A stretch of 50,081 nt of DNA from Comamonadaceae bacterium PBBC1 (lineage in GTDB: Bacteria > Pseudomonadota > Gammaproteobacteria > Burkholderiales > Burkholderiaceae_C): contig NKIP01000025.1 in assembly GCA_002256145.1 (NCBI GenBank), positions 1 to 50,081 on the forward strand. The letters are read 5' to 3'. The first letter of the stretch is position 1; every line of letters starts with the position of its first letter. The translations under genes were made by a program, and so were the position numbers. Under the pieces are notes generated by a model that was given only the letters and a program-made list of their open reading frames with translations, was not told where the DNA came from and made no database searches. Positions 42,001-48,020 of this stretch are shown here, piece after piece.

Positions 42001-45000
42001 CCACCGTGCGCGTTTACACCGGCACGCCCCAAGCGCCCGTGTTTGTGGGCCTGGCGGTCGAGACCGCCACGTCGGGGCAATTTGAAGTGACGCTGGACGT
42101 CGGCCTGGCCGATGGCAGCTACCGCTTTTTTGCGGTGTCCACCGACAAGGCAGGCAACAACAGTGCTTGGTCGGCCATCACCGACACCTTTGTCATCGAC
42201 ACCGTGGCCCCCTTGCAGCCCACGCTGCAAGCACTCATCACCAACGACATTTCGCCTGTGGTCACCGGTTGGGTCACCTTGGGCACGGGTGAAACCTTTG
42301 TGGTCAAGGTCAATGGCGTGATCTACGAAGGCGTTGAGGGCAATGGCATGACCTTGTCCGCCAACGCAGGCGTGACCACATGGAACTTGCAGCTGCCCGC
42401 CTTGACCATGAACCAGACCTACGAGGTGGCGGTCGTGGTCACCGATCTGGCGGGCAACACGCGCCAAGACCCCAGCTCGGCCGAGTTGGTGCTCGAGGAC
42501 ACCGCCCCGACGGTGGTGTCCTTCGAATCCTCCACCGCCGATGGCGCCTACAAAGCGGGCTCGGTGATCAACCTGTCCGCAGTCACCAGTGAAACCATTC
42601 GTGCAGGTGCGCAGGTGGAAGTCAAGCTCAGCACAGGTGCCACCGTGTTGTTGACCGCTGATGTACAGGGCACCCGCCTGACGGGCAGCTACACCGTGGC
42701 AGAGGGTCAAAACACGCTCGATCTGGCCATCACCGGCTTCACGCCCGGTGTGAACGCCAGTTTGCCCACCGACTTGGCAGGCAATGCCATGGTCTCGCTC
42801 GACCTGCCCAACACCTTGGCCGACACCCGGGCCATCGTGATCGACACCTTGGCCCCCGTCACGCCCGTGGTCACGGTCAACGACAACACCAACCCGGTCC
42901 AAGGCCCGGTTGCACCAAATGGCTTCACCAACGACACCACGCCCACGCTCAGCATTGCCGCCGAGGCCGGCGCAACCGTCACGGTCTTTCAGTCAGGCAG
43001 TTTTGTGGGCAACGCGCAAGAGACGGCACCCGGTGTCTTCACCTTCACGCCCACTTTGGCGCAGGGCAGTTATGTGTACACCGTGACCGCCACGGATGCA
43101 GCGGGCAACAGCGCCTCATCGATCGAGTCGAAGTTCACGGTCGACACCGTGACCCCCGCCACATCGACCGTGGTGGTGGCATTTGCGGCCGGTTTGCCAG
43201 CGTTGTCTGGCACCTCTGTTTTGACAGCCAACGATGTGCTGGAAGTGGTGGTGGCTGGCGTCACTTATGCCTCCAGCAATCCGCTAGCGGGTTTTGTCTG
43301 GCAAGGCAGCCAGTGGACGCTGCCCTGGCCCGCTGCCCTGAATACGGCAGGCACCCAAGTGGTCAGCGCCTCGGTGGTCGATGCCGCTGGCAACCGCAGT
43401 GCAGCGAGCACTTTGTCGGTGCTCACGGGCACAGCCGCCGCGCAGACCTTGACCGGCGTGGCGACGGCCGATTACTTGCGCGGCCTGGGCGGTAACGACA
43501 CCTTGAACGGTGGCAACGCCAACGACATCCTGGATGGCGGCATTGGCAACGACAGCCTGCTTGGTGGTGCTGGCAATGACACCCTGTTGGGCGGTGACGG
43601 CAATGACATATTGAACGGCGAAGGGGGGACCGACACCGTCACCTACGAAACCGCCACCCTGGCCGTGAGCGTCAACCTGGCCACCACCACCGCGCAAAAC
43701 ACGGTGGGCGCTGGCACCGACACGATCAGCAACATCGAAAACCTGGTGGGCAGTGCTTTCAACGACACCCTGGTCGGCAGTGCCGCTGCCAACGTGATTT
43801 TGGGCGGTGCTGGCAACGACACCCTCACGGGTGCAGGCGGGGCCGACACGCTCAATGGGGCGGCAGGCTCTGACCTGTACATCGTGGCGGCGCTGGCCGA
43901 CATGCCCGCCACCGAAGTGATGGCCGATACCGGCACCGGGCAAGCCGATGTGGACGAACTGCGTTACACCGCCACGGCCGCAGGCACCTTGACGCTGGGC
44001 ACATCGCTGGCGGGCATTGAACGCGTGGTCATTGGCACCGGCACTGCGGCCCAGGCTGTAGGCATCGGCACCACCGCCATCAACATCAACGCCGCAGCCG
44101 TGAGCACCGGTTTGACCCTGGTGGGCAACAGCGGGGCCAACAGCTTGACGGGCACCGATGCCACCGATTCTTTGCAAGGTGGCGCTGGCAACGACAACCT
44201 GGTGGGCAACGCAGGCGATGACACGCTCGACGGTGGGCTGGGCAACGACGCCATGCAAGGCGGCACCGGCAACGACACCTACATCGTCGATGCCGTGGGC
44301 GATACCGTGGACGAATTGCAAGGCGCCATCACCGACGTGGACACGGTGCTGACCTCGGTCAGCTATTCGCTGGCGCTGGCCCCGGCCGCCGGGGTAGAAA
44401 ACATGAGCTTGACCGGCTTGGCCGCCATTGACGGCACCGGCAACGCCTTGGGCAACACCCTCACGGGCAACGCCGCAGCCAACCAACTGTTGGGCCTGGA
44501 CGGCGACGACACCCTGACTGGCGCAGGCGGCAACGACACCTTAAACGGTGGCGCAGGCCAGGACGTGGCGGTGTACAGTGGCGCGGCCAGTGACTATGAA
44601 ATCCGCTACCAGGGCAATGGCTTTTTCTTGACCCATTTGAACAGTGGCTCAGACGGCGTTGATTTCCTGGTCGATGTGGAAACCCTGCGCTTTTCGGACC
44701 AAACCATCACCTTGCCCTTGCTTGCCTCCATCCAGGCGGTCAACGGTGTGGTGCTGGAAGGCCAAGCGGGCAACACCGCCATGGTTTTTGAAGTGCGCCT
44801 GAGCCAACCCGCCACGCAAGCCACCAGTGTGGGTTACCAGATCGAATTCAATGGCGTCAATGCAGCGGATCTCACCGATCTGGCGGCGGGCACCTCGTTG
44901 ACAGGTACGGTTGAATTCGGCGTGGGGGAAAGCGTCAAGACCCTTGTGATCGACGTGGCGGGTGACACCGTCTGGGAGGCCGACCAGGTCTTCCAGGTTC

Positions 45001-46139
45001 GCTTGACCAGCCTTCTGCCTGGCGCACTGGTGTTGGCACCACAGGCCCAAGCCACGATTCAAAACGACGACGTCTTCCAGATGCAGACCACCAGTTTTGT
45101 GGGCACCACGGCCACCGATTTAGTCAATGGCACGACAGGCAACGACGTCATCGACGGCGGTGCTGGCAACGATGTGCTGACGGGCGACTTGGGGGCCGAC
45201 ACCCTCACAGGTGGCGCTGGCACTGACTTCTTGAATGGCGGCGAGGGTTCAGACCTCTATTTGCTCAATGCCTTGGCCGACTTCGCCGCCAACGAGCAGA
45301 TCAACGACAACGGCACAAGCGGTGTTGACGAACTGCGAATCGCCGACGTGGCGGCGGGCAGCTGGGTGCTGGGGGCCAATGTGACTGGGCTGGAACAAGT
45401 CAGCCTGGGCACCGGCACTGCAGCGCTGGCTGTGACCACCGGCACCGCTGCGATCAACGTCGACGCCCGCAATGTCGGCAACGGTCTGCTCATTGTGGGC
45501 AACAACGGTGCCAACCTGATGCAAGCCAGCGCATTGGCCAGCACCCTGACAGGCAATGGTGGCAACGACACCTTGGAAGGTGGTGCAGGTGACGATGTGC
45601 TTGACGGGGGACTGGGCAACGATTCCTTGCTGGGCGGGGCGGGTAACGACGTCTTGACGGCGGGTGCAGGTGTTGACACGCTGGACGGCGGCGCGGGTGC
45701 AGACACCTTCCGCTTTGCTGCAGGCGACACGGGCCAGACCTTGGCCACCAGCGATGTCATTCAGGCTTATCAAAAAGGCGCTTTGGGCACCGGCGATGTG
45801 TTGGACTACACGGTCAACTTGACCTTGGGTGGGTCTGCGGCAGCGGCCACAGCAGCCCAGGCCAGCATCAGCCAAACCACGGGCGTGGCCACTTTTGCCA
45901 ACAACTCCGGCACCACCATGGCCGATGCGCTGAACGACATCACCGCCCGATTTACCGCAGCAGGCGATGCAGTCGGTGAAATGGCCCTGTTCCGAGTGGG
46001 CAACACAGGCAACTTCAATTTGCTGGTGTCCGATGGTGTGGCCGGTGTGACCGCCAACGACGTGCTGTTCTCACTCGTGGGCGTGACCACCATTGGCAGC
46101 ATCACCTTGACCAACGGCAACTTGAACGTGGTGATCTGA
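30036..46139 (+). CDS. Giant animal-type haem peroxidase with RTX, Ig-like and Calx-beta modules
   Basis: A protein of 5,367 residues, over half a megadalton. Residues ~130-960 form an animal-type haem peroxidase with Gln167, Asp170, distal His171, Arg522, Glu525, proximal His628 and Asn709 in the expected motifs (GQFFDHGLDF, GDGRTNEN, YRFGHSML, LNIVRGRDTG). Next come RTX nonapeptide blocks GGxGNDTLx (~1010-1170 and ~1400-3300), about 1,100 residues of alternating Ig-like modules (~3355-4470), more RTX (~4480-4850), a Calx-beta domain (~4896-5014), further RTX (~5025-5230) and a hydrophobic C-terminal tail. There is no Sec signal; RTX and the tail point to type I secretion with Ca2+-driven folding outside the cell. 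No secretion genes are in the window. Likely surface or secreted oxidising protein; adhesion or halide-peroxide defence is inference. Confidence 0.93.
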   Translation: MGIKLTLADLDFLWAQLNLPQNDPRNAPFGTILDPFGIRDVGGIGNNLNNPFFGATDQLFVRKTPAVFKQAEGTFSFGPGGPQVVPVPVSYAVRDVNLVDSSARTISNLVSDQSSQALSALGYTTAGQQKLAVLDDPYATPGGRISPVTLDATNPLPYSSITTLLGQFFDHGLDFVKKGADGMILVPLLPGDPLYNHPDNAIYQGDQIVGYKNFILADRTNTVHVDVNEASTDRLVQALGLTEDRYVAGDPGVTVGRVVGVAPIQADIILGGVLILNRIAINIQPGATTADVVAAINAQSKPTGISASLDAQGRLVLDYQANESVNLTSPFVDLSQSYGSVASHTAFIREYQEVNGRYEITGRLLSGGADKDNDGRADGMATWKSTVQNARVVNIVLHDKDVADIPVVRLGAEGVPFMDASGMWLVAREKVSGDIYYVQDSFISANTLALKLLADGSTQAITGVELQAIQGQLLLQTTGHAFLDDMAHGVLRTIDPTTGDLSAGNPEARALLDAHLISGDGRTNENVGLTMIHDVFHAEHNSVVADLKSRMTLNADGTYTEQVNGRIWSGEDIFQAAKLVSEMQYQHMIFGEFVRKFSPNINLFAGYDVTIDPAISAEFAHAVYRFGHSMLTETVAMTGYDPLTGLSNGQDNSMGLIQAFINPLAYKTDTAGQVALGMSGQVGNAIDEWVTGALRNNLVGLPLDLATLNIVRGRDTGMGSLNEVRASLYASTGLSSLKPHDTWDEFAASLLHPESLENFIMAYARDVVLDTYGDLDPLVSGIQRPVDGLAGWDTLRDSPDEASRQLYAQALRESARSAINDDAFMGGNFGLNNVDFWIGGLAEKKVPGGMLGATFDFIFATQMIKLQNADRFYYLSRLAGTDLLVEIESQLFSDLVMRSTGVKHLYSDIFSVPDQYVEIGTPGTTAETFGTLSSLQRTTTTVMDVEGNWVKVNKAGWVGSDNTGWTFYGNPGEYLDARGVYSPNNTASLKGNASEMIGGTNVAEHINAQGGNDTVWGDGGNDTIEGGDGNDFLHGGDGDDLITDAQGIDLIWGDAGNDTIHAGSGADQVFGGDGNDLLFGGLGPDAVNGAAGNDVIYGDSGAIQINLVNGVMVEVMDVNGDADVLTGGLGNDTLFGGGGADIMDGAEGDDVLYGGLGSDLLTGGFGNDRFVMDASDIGFLNAMDGGMDHDVVDYSASAGAGAGTGPDRLGIDIDLNPIAPVLAPVPAPPVPDLFLSIEEVIGSRFNDNIRGGANLPLQLGTLNNELGIQINFGTVAFPLFRTSTVMIDGGLGNDTIEGGDGTGQWLLQANGTYAYEGWALNPDGVSYTYVGGFWGGDVWDPTTAGPGMDVLTGGDGIDTITYRTATSTAATAINVLGPPTPNVTGVTVNLLILEAQNTINAGWDLLSGFENVVGSAFDDTLTGNDTANMLDGGVGNDTLDGGAGNDTLVGGLGDDLVQGGAGNNTVSYLTTNSTALIAGANGATPGVTGVAVDLSLATAQNTINAGLDILVGIQNVVGTIFNDTLSGGADAILVDNVLDGQAGNDTLTGGGGNDTLIGGLGDDSLNGGAGIDTASFAGTAAAVVANLSNASVTALGLTVASNRANGGAGLDVLTAIENLIGGDASDVLIGSTTANRLDGGLGNDSLDGGAGNDTLSGGAGNDTLLGAAGNDLLEGGVGNDTLTDTAGVDTLVGGSGDDTYTVIAGSTITELANEGIDTVRTASTVFTLANHLENLVYTNAAAFQGTGNALANTLTGGGGADTLNGADGDDTLVGGLGNDRLDGGAGADTASYADTVAEVTVNLSAVTVGGVLAGQTGGAAGTDTLVSIENATGGSGADTLVGSDANNQLDGGAGNDTLQGGLGDDTYTVDSLSDVVTELAGQGLDTIRTRLNAYTTLADNVENLVFTGVGNFTGTGNTLANMLQGGSGNDTLSGGDGNDTLDGGAGDDSMSGGAGNDVYLVNSLLDKVTEASGQGIDTVRTSLSTYQLGQNIENLVYTGPIGFYGEGNTLDNVITGGAGDDTLVGGLGNDVLNGGEGSDLASYTSAAGALTVNLVLGTVSGNQGNDTLVSIERVIGGSGGDTLIGNDADNVLDGGLGNDTLRGGRGNDIYVINSQLDVIDESPGEGNDTVITSMGEYTLGADNIENLEFFGDLTHRGFGSNQANRMVGGAFNDELDGAEGNDTLLGGLGNDTLRGGLGDDLLSDGQGFNVLAGGEGNDTYVVTDKRVDRVMEFAAEGTDTVQTSLTNYTLDAEVENLVYTGTSALVGFSGVGNALDNEISGGVASDDLQGGDGNDTLIGGLGNDALNGGAGFDAASYATATAGVTVSLLTGVSSGSAGADRLQSIESLIGSAFNDSLTGDAGNNTLEGGAGNDTLVGGAGIDTVSYASAQSGVSVSLGTQFTIAALSALAQQNTQGAGSDRLSGFENLTGSQFADTLTGSTSDNTLDGGAGNDSLSGDNGNDLLLGRGGSDTLTGGGGNDTLNGGQGVDTVNYAGGTAVTVNLATGVATGVGTDSLLNIENVIGSTAADLLIGDAANNRLDGGDGFDTVSYASATSGVVVKIPLGTTSGGGGNDQLVSIEAIVGSQHADTLMGGAGGDNLDGAAGDDSLDGGAGNDTLAGGVGSNTIKGGTGTDTATYQGALAGVSVSLALTIAQATGQSTDVLESIENLTGSAFADQLTGDTNANVLDGAAGNDSLAAGAGNDTLIGGLGNDQLDGGEGTDTASFAASATAVSVSLEAGTVTGEGTDTLVSIENIVGSALNDTLSGGADSLVVNSVLDGGAGNDSVLGGGGDDTLIGALGNDTLNGGAGIDTASYTAATAAVSVNLSTGAVTGGAGTDTLSNIENVVGSNFNDTLIGGVGQNILTGGLGNDTYTVDTSTDQAIELAGQGTDTVQTSALTTWTLGEHLENLTYTGTGAFTGVGNALNNVLTAAAGNQSLDGGAGNDTLNGGAGNDTLTGGAGIDTVTYAGTAAAVSVNLLTGVVSGGAGTDTLIGIENVIGGTGADTLVGSNDDNVMEGGAGNDSMSGGLGNDTYFVNAAGDVVTEGIGQGTDTVSTDLATYTLVANVENLLGTRAGQLLGTTFSGTGNALDNLIVGTNGADNLVGGAGNDTLVGGGTNALNNLLSAADTLDGGAGTDTVTFAGLTAGVVVTLANQASNQDVTNGIIRLVGMENLVGSSFADQLSGDGNANVLDGADGDDTLIGGLGNDTLIGGLGIDTANFSAATAAVTLNLRTGQATGNQGSDSISGIENLLGGGFNDTLEGDALANRLDGGLGNDTLIASAGQDTLVGGGGSDVAVFAGAITDYSFVIDRVSGLLVVRGAGGNYTALVDVEQVQFLSGNAGTVAVGNLPMTDIAPARVVSFGATTASGLFNSGDVVTLTATVNESVQAGSEMAVLLDTGAQVVLRANSAGTLLTGDYTVAAGETTELLNVVSYANAPNGSVKDTAGNTMDEFALPAINIADARQIQIDTTAPTVLLFSSTAPDGSYGNGDTLIITATLSEVVVAGAAIDVTLNTGDVITLKAGTTSNVLRGTYVIGAGDSVASLGVSSYVPSASAQDLAGNVVVPGAATSIDLAVDDLSNIPASRNLLIDTVKPNTPSIGLIYDDVSPMVGNLTDLITNDRRPTLSISAESGVTVDVYNLGRYIGSAIEQVGEPVQGLVQYRFTPSYALGEGQYQFTVRAVDAAGNVSDASLATALTIDFTAPVAPKVDALRTSSTDPLVTGLAALQVGETLTVTFDQASYSARVVARPTLALPDGVVEYSTNLVPVPSPLPFSVDLAANSWSLALSGLVEGSYSVQASVVDRAGNLTVESTSNELVVNTSAPMVAGFRSNTLDGTYGQDQPISIIADMSEMVQGGGTLEVELSTGELVTLTTPTQQPSMILVGTYMVKAGNTAADLAVESYSGISDTLPKNMAGTPMSLTFTMPGSSNIADQSAIVVDTTAPVVPVITAILDNVGPTTGPLSLTVGEGHTDDNTLVFQLSAETGSTVRVYTGTPQAPVFVGLAVETATSGQFEVTLDVGLADGSYRFFAVSTDKAGNNSAWSAITDTFVIDTVAPLQPTLQALITNDISPVVTGWVTLGTGETFVVKVNGVIYEGVEGNGMTLSANAGVTTWNLQLPALTMNQTYEVAVVVTDLAGNTRQDPSSAELVLEDTAPTVVSFESSTADGAYKAGSVINLSAVTSETIRAGAQVEVKLSTGATVLLTADVQGTRLTGSYTVAEGQNTLDLAITGFTPGVNASLPTDLAGNAMVSLDLPNTLADTRAIVIDTLAPVTPVVTVNDNTNPVQGPVAPNGFTNDTTPTLSIAAEAGATVTVFQSGSFVGNAQETAPGVFTFTPTLAQGSYVYTVTATDAAGNSASSIESKFTVDTVTPATSTVVVAFAAGLPALSGTSVLTANDVLEVVVAGVTYASSNPLAGFVWQGSQWTLPWPAALNTAGTQVVSASVVDAAGNRSAASTLSVLTGTAAAQTLTGVATADYLRGLGGNDTLNGGNANDILDGGIGNDSLLGGAGNDTLLGGDGNDILNGEGGTDTVTYETATLAVSVNLATTTAQNTVGAGTDTISNIENLVGSAFNDTLVGSAAANVILGGAGNDTLTGAGGADTLNGAAGSDLYIVAALADMPATEVMADTGTGQADVDELRYTATAAGTLTLGTSLAGIERVVIGTGTAAQAVGIGTTAININAAAVSTGLTLVGNSGANSLTGTDATDSLQGGAGNDNLVGNAGDDTLDGGLGNDAMQGGTGNDTYIVDAVGDTVDELQGAITDVDTVLTSVSYSLALAPAAGVENMSLTGLAAIDGTGNALGNTLTGNAAANQLLGLDGDDTLTGAGGNDTLNGGAGQDVAVYSGAASDYEIRYQGNGFFLTHLNSGSDGVDFLVDVETLRFSDQTITLPLLASIQAVNGVVLEGQAGNTAMVFEVRLSQPATQATSVGYQIEFNGVNAADLTDLAAGTSLTGTVEFGVGESVKTLVIDVAGDTVWEADQVFQVRLTSLLPGALVLAPQAQATIQNDDVFQMQTTSFVGTTATDLVNGTTGNDVIDGGAGNDVLTGDLGADTLTGGAGTDFLNGGEGSDLYLLNALADFAANEQINDNGTSGVDELRIADVAAGSWVLGANVTGLEQVSLGTGTAALAVTTGTAAINVDARNVGNGLLIVGNNGANLMQASALASTLTGNGGNDTLEGGAGDDVLDGGLGNDSLLGGAGNDVLTAGAGVDTLDGGAGADTFRFAAGDTGQTLATSDVIQAYQKGALGTGDVLDYTVNLTLGGSAAAATAAQASISQTTGVATFANNSGTTMADALNDITARFTAAGDAVGEMALFRVGNTGNFNLLVSDGVAGVTANDVLFSLVGVTTIGSITLTNGNLNVVI
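33040..33560 (+). repeat. RTX block 1 of the giant protein
   Basis: Consecutive GGDGNDxLxGG-type calcium-binding nonapeptides directly after the peroxidase domain (for example GNDTVWGDGGNDTIEGG). It probably forms the first parallel beta-roll. Confidence 0.9.
34290..39930 (+). repeat. RTX block 2 of the giant protein, with two kinds of spacer module
   Basis: A ~5.6-kb stretch where RTX nonapeptides alternate with two recurring spacers. One runs DTxSYAxAxAxVxVNLxxG-GTDTLxxIENVIGS; the other runs GNDTYTVxxxxDxVxExxxQG-DTVxTSL-YTL-ENLxYTG. The nucleotide sequence GGCAACGACACC recurs at each nonapeptide, which makes assembly and recombination errors likely here. Confidence 0.9.
40098..43440 (+). 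other. Alternating Ig-like modules of the giant protein
   Basis: Four copies of a module of pattern F-S-T-x-DG-Y-x-x-G-(D)xIxxxAxxSExVxxG, followed by VxLxTGxxVxL and a LxGxYxVxxG strand, alternate with bacterial Ig-like units of the type TNDTTPTLSIxAExGxTVxVY-GxYxYTVxAxDxAGN. The Ig-like units could stand out from the cell as a rod. Confidence 0.75.
44721..45075 (+). other. Calx-beta domain of the giant protein
   Basis: Residues ~4896-5014: VLEGQAGNTAMVFEVRLSQP, then VEFGVGESVKTLVIDVAGD, WEADQVFQVRLTSL and a final ATIQNDD. This is the calcium-binding Calx-beta pattern found in many secreted RTX proteins. Confidence 0.85.
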
Positions 46140-46162
46140 CCCACCTGGGGCCCCACATTTTC

Positions 46163-46312
46163 TGTGGGAGCCCCGCCCCCAGGGCGATGCCTCATCAGTA
46201 GGAGCCACCCCTGCTGGCGATGGTGTTCGGTTTTTTGTAGGAGCCAGCCCTGCTGGCGATGGGGACGGTGGTGGTCCATAACGGTTTATCGCTAGCAGGG
46301 CTAGCTCCTACA
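46163..46312. repeat. REP-like palindrome cluster C
   Basis: Four elements between the giant gene and the glycosyltransferase gene: a divergent copy TGTGGGAGCC... (46163-46188), two direct copies (46197-46221 and 46236-46260) and one inverted copy (46288-46312, GCTAGCAGGGCTAGCTCCTACA region). An imperfect stem GGGGCCCCACA/TGTGGGAGCCCC at ~46146-46176 lies just after the giant-gene stop and could end its transcription, though it has no T-run. Confidence 0.85.
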
Positions 46313-46315
46313 AGG

Positions 46316-46376
46316 GACCGGGATGGCGCAATGACCCACCGACGAATTGATGCCAAGAGACCGGGATGGCGCAATG
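46316..46376. repeat. 18-bp direct repeat
   Basis: GACCGGGATGGCGCAATG occurs at 46316-46333 and again at 46359-46376, 43 bp apart, next to REP-like cluster C. No gene is seen in the intervening bases. Confidence 0.8.
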
Positions 46377-46436
46377 CGTCTGTCGGCGCGTTCATGTCAT
46401 TGGGCCTCAACAAGGGGGGACTGTCCGAGGGTTCAC

Positions 46437-47663
46437 TTAAGACACCAATGAGGTCAGCAACTTTTGTTGGGCCGGCAAGCACTGGGTGTGCAGGTCGTAG
46501 CGCGACACGGCGGTGTCTCGGGCGTGTTGGCGCAGGGTTTGGTAGGCCTGGGGGTGGGCCAGCACATGGCTGGCTTTGTCGGCCAAGGCTTCGGTGTCAA
46601 AAAAATCCACCAACACACCGTTGTGGCCGTCTTCAATCACCTCCATCACCGGGGCGGTGCGCGAACCCACCACCACACAGCCTGCACTCAGGGCTTCCAC
46701 GCAGCTCCAGGACAGCACAAAGGGGTAAGTCAAATACACATGGCAAGCCGACAGCTGCAAAACCTTGAGGTAGTTTTCATAGGCCAAAGTGCCCAGAAAA
46801 TAAATGCGCGACAGGTCCAGCTGGTCTTTGACTTCGTTGAGGTAAATGTTTTTCCAGCTGCTGCCTTGAGGGGCCGCCTGGCCATAGCTGTGGCCGTCGC
46901 CGCCCACGATCAAGGTGATGACTTGGGGCCGTTGGGCCTGGATTTTGGGCAAAGCCCGCATGAACTGGTGGTAACCCCGGTAAGGCTCGAGTTGCCGCGC
47001 CACAAAAGTCAGCACCTCGTCGCCCACCTGAATGCGGTGGCCTGTGCCGTCGGCGTGTTGCAGCTGCATGTGGGGCTTGGCATCGGGCCGCACCACTTGG
47101 GTGTTGATGCCGTCAAACACCACATCAATCCGGTCTTGCCATGCGCTGGGAAAAGTGCTGCGCTGCCAATGGGTGGGGGCCATGCCGTGGTCCATGCATT
47201 CAAGAGCCAGCATGTGGGTCATGTTTTTCAAGCGCAGCTGCGCCAGCATGTCCATGTTGACGGTCTGCATGCCCGGCTCAAAGCCCACATCGCGGCCCGT
47301 GGCGCTGTAATAAAACTCTAAAAATGCCAAAACCTTGGTCTGCGGCCACACCTCTTTGATGAACATGGCCTCACCCCAAGCGGGGTGGGCCACCACCAGG
47401 TCGGGGGTCCAGCCTTGTTGCTTCATGGCCAGCATGGCCTGAAGTGCCGAGGTGCCCCGGATCAGCTTGGTCTCAAATTCGGCCAGCCAAGGGTGAATCG
47501 TTTTGCTGGGCTGCATATTGGGCTGGTGCCGCACCATGTCCACGCCCGTCAAGCCTTTGCCTTGTATGGCCAAGGCCCGCACGCTGTGGCCAGCCGCCTG
47601 CATGGCGGGGGCCAAATGGCGAAATTGCCCCGGAAAATTCTGGTGAATGAAGAGAATGCGCAT
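46437..47663 (-). CDS. Glycosyltransferase family 4-type protein
   Basis: A cytoplasmic GT-B glycosyltransferase of 408 residues. The N-terminal half begins MRILFIHQNFPGQFRHLAPA with LVVAHPAWGEAMF and EFYYSATGRDVGFEP, the pattern of the Glyco_trans_4-type N-domain; the C-terminal donor domain has FVARQLEPYRGYHQFMRALP, GGDGHSYG and the E-x7-E region SWSCVEALSAGCVVVGSRTAPVMEVIEDG. The ATG at 47661-47663 was chosen because it gives the standard start. Probably builds a cell-surface glycan or decorates a protein; the giant RTX protein and RTX protease nearby could be its targets, but that is speculation. It is convergent with the giant gene. Confidence 0.85.
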   Translation of the reverse strand: MRILFIHQNFPGQFRHLAPAMQAAGHSVRALAIQGKGLTGVDMVRHQPNMQPSKTIHPWLAEFETKLIRGTSALQAMLAMKQQGWTPDLVVAHPAWGEAMFIKEVWPQTKVLAFLEFYYSATGRDVGFEPGMQTVNMDMLAQLRLKNMTHMLALECMDHGMAPTHWQRSTFPSAWQDRIDVVFDGINTQVVRPDAKPHMQLQHADGTGHRIQVGDEVLTFVARQLEPYRGYHQFMRALPKIQAQRPQVITLIVGGDGHSYGQAAPQGSSWKNIYLNEVKDQLDLSRIYFLGTLAYENYLKVLQLSACHVYLTYPFVLSWSCVEALSAGCVVVGSRTAPVMEVIEDGHNGVLVDFFDTEALADKASHVLAHPQAYQTLRQHARDTAVSRYDLHTQCLPAQQKLLTSLVS

Positions 47664-47723
47664 ACAAAGTGATGAAATGATCAATATCTTCAAATAGCTA
47701 AAAAATACATTTTCAATAAAAAA

Positions 47724-48020
47724 ATGTCAAAAAAGTGGTTTTTCTTGGTTTGGATGTCGTTTTTTTTCGGATTTCCTACAATCACCTATTCCCAATCTCC
47801 TGTTTTGTTGCGCGGCGTCGTGGTGCCTGGTGGCGTGGTGTGCCCGTTGTTTCGTACAGAAAGCGGAGATTTGGTGAGTTTGACCGGTCTGAGTGTGCAA
47901 GGTTTTGCGCCCGGCATTTTGATGGGTCTTCAAGGTCGATGGGAAACGCAGTCGGTCTGCATGCAGGCCTACCCCACCTTGCGTGTTGAACACATTTCAG
48001 TCAAGGAGCCTTTGCGATGA
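47724..48020 (+). CDS. Small exported protein coupled to the subtilase gene
   Basis: A protein of 98 residues with a signal peptide (MSKKWFFLVWMSFFFGFPTI, cut around TYSQ) and a small beta-rich mature part with two cysteines (VVCPLF and QSVCMQA), which could form a disulfide. I do not recognise a named family. Its stop overlaps the start of the subtilase (ATGA), so the two are translationally coupled. By analogy with serralysin inhibitors, which are small periplasmic proteins encoded beside type I-secreted proteases, it might inhibit the protease in the cell; this is inference. Confidence 0.65.
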   Translation: MSKKWFFLVWMSFFFGFPTITYSQSPVLLRGVVVPGGVVCPLFRTESGDLVSLTGLSVQGFAPGILMGLQGRWETQSVCMQAYPTLRVEHISVKEPLR

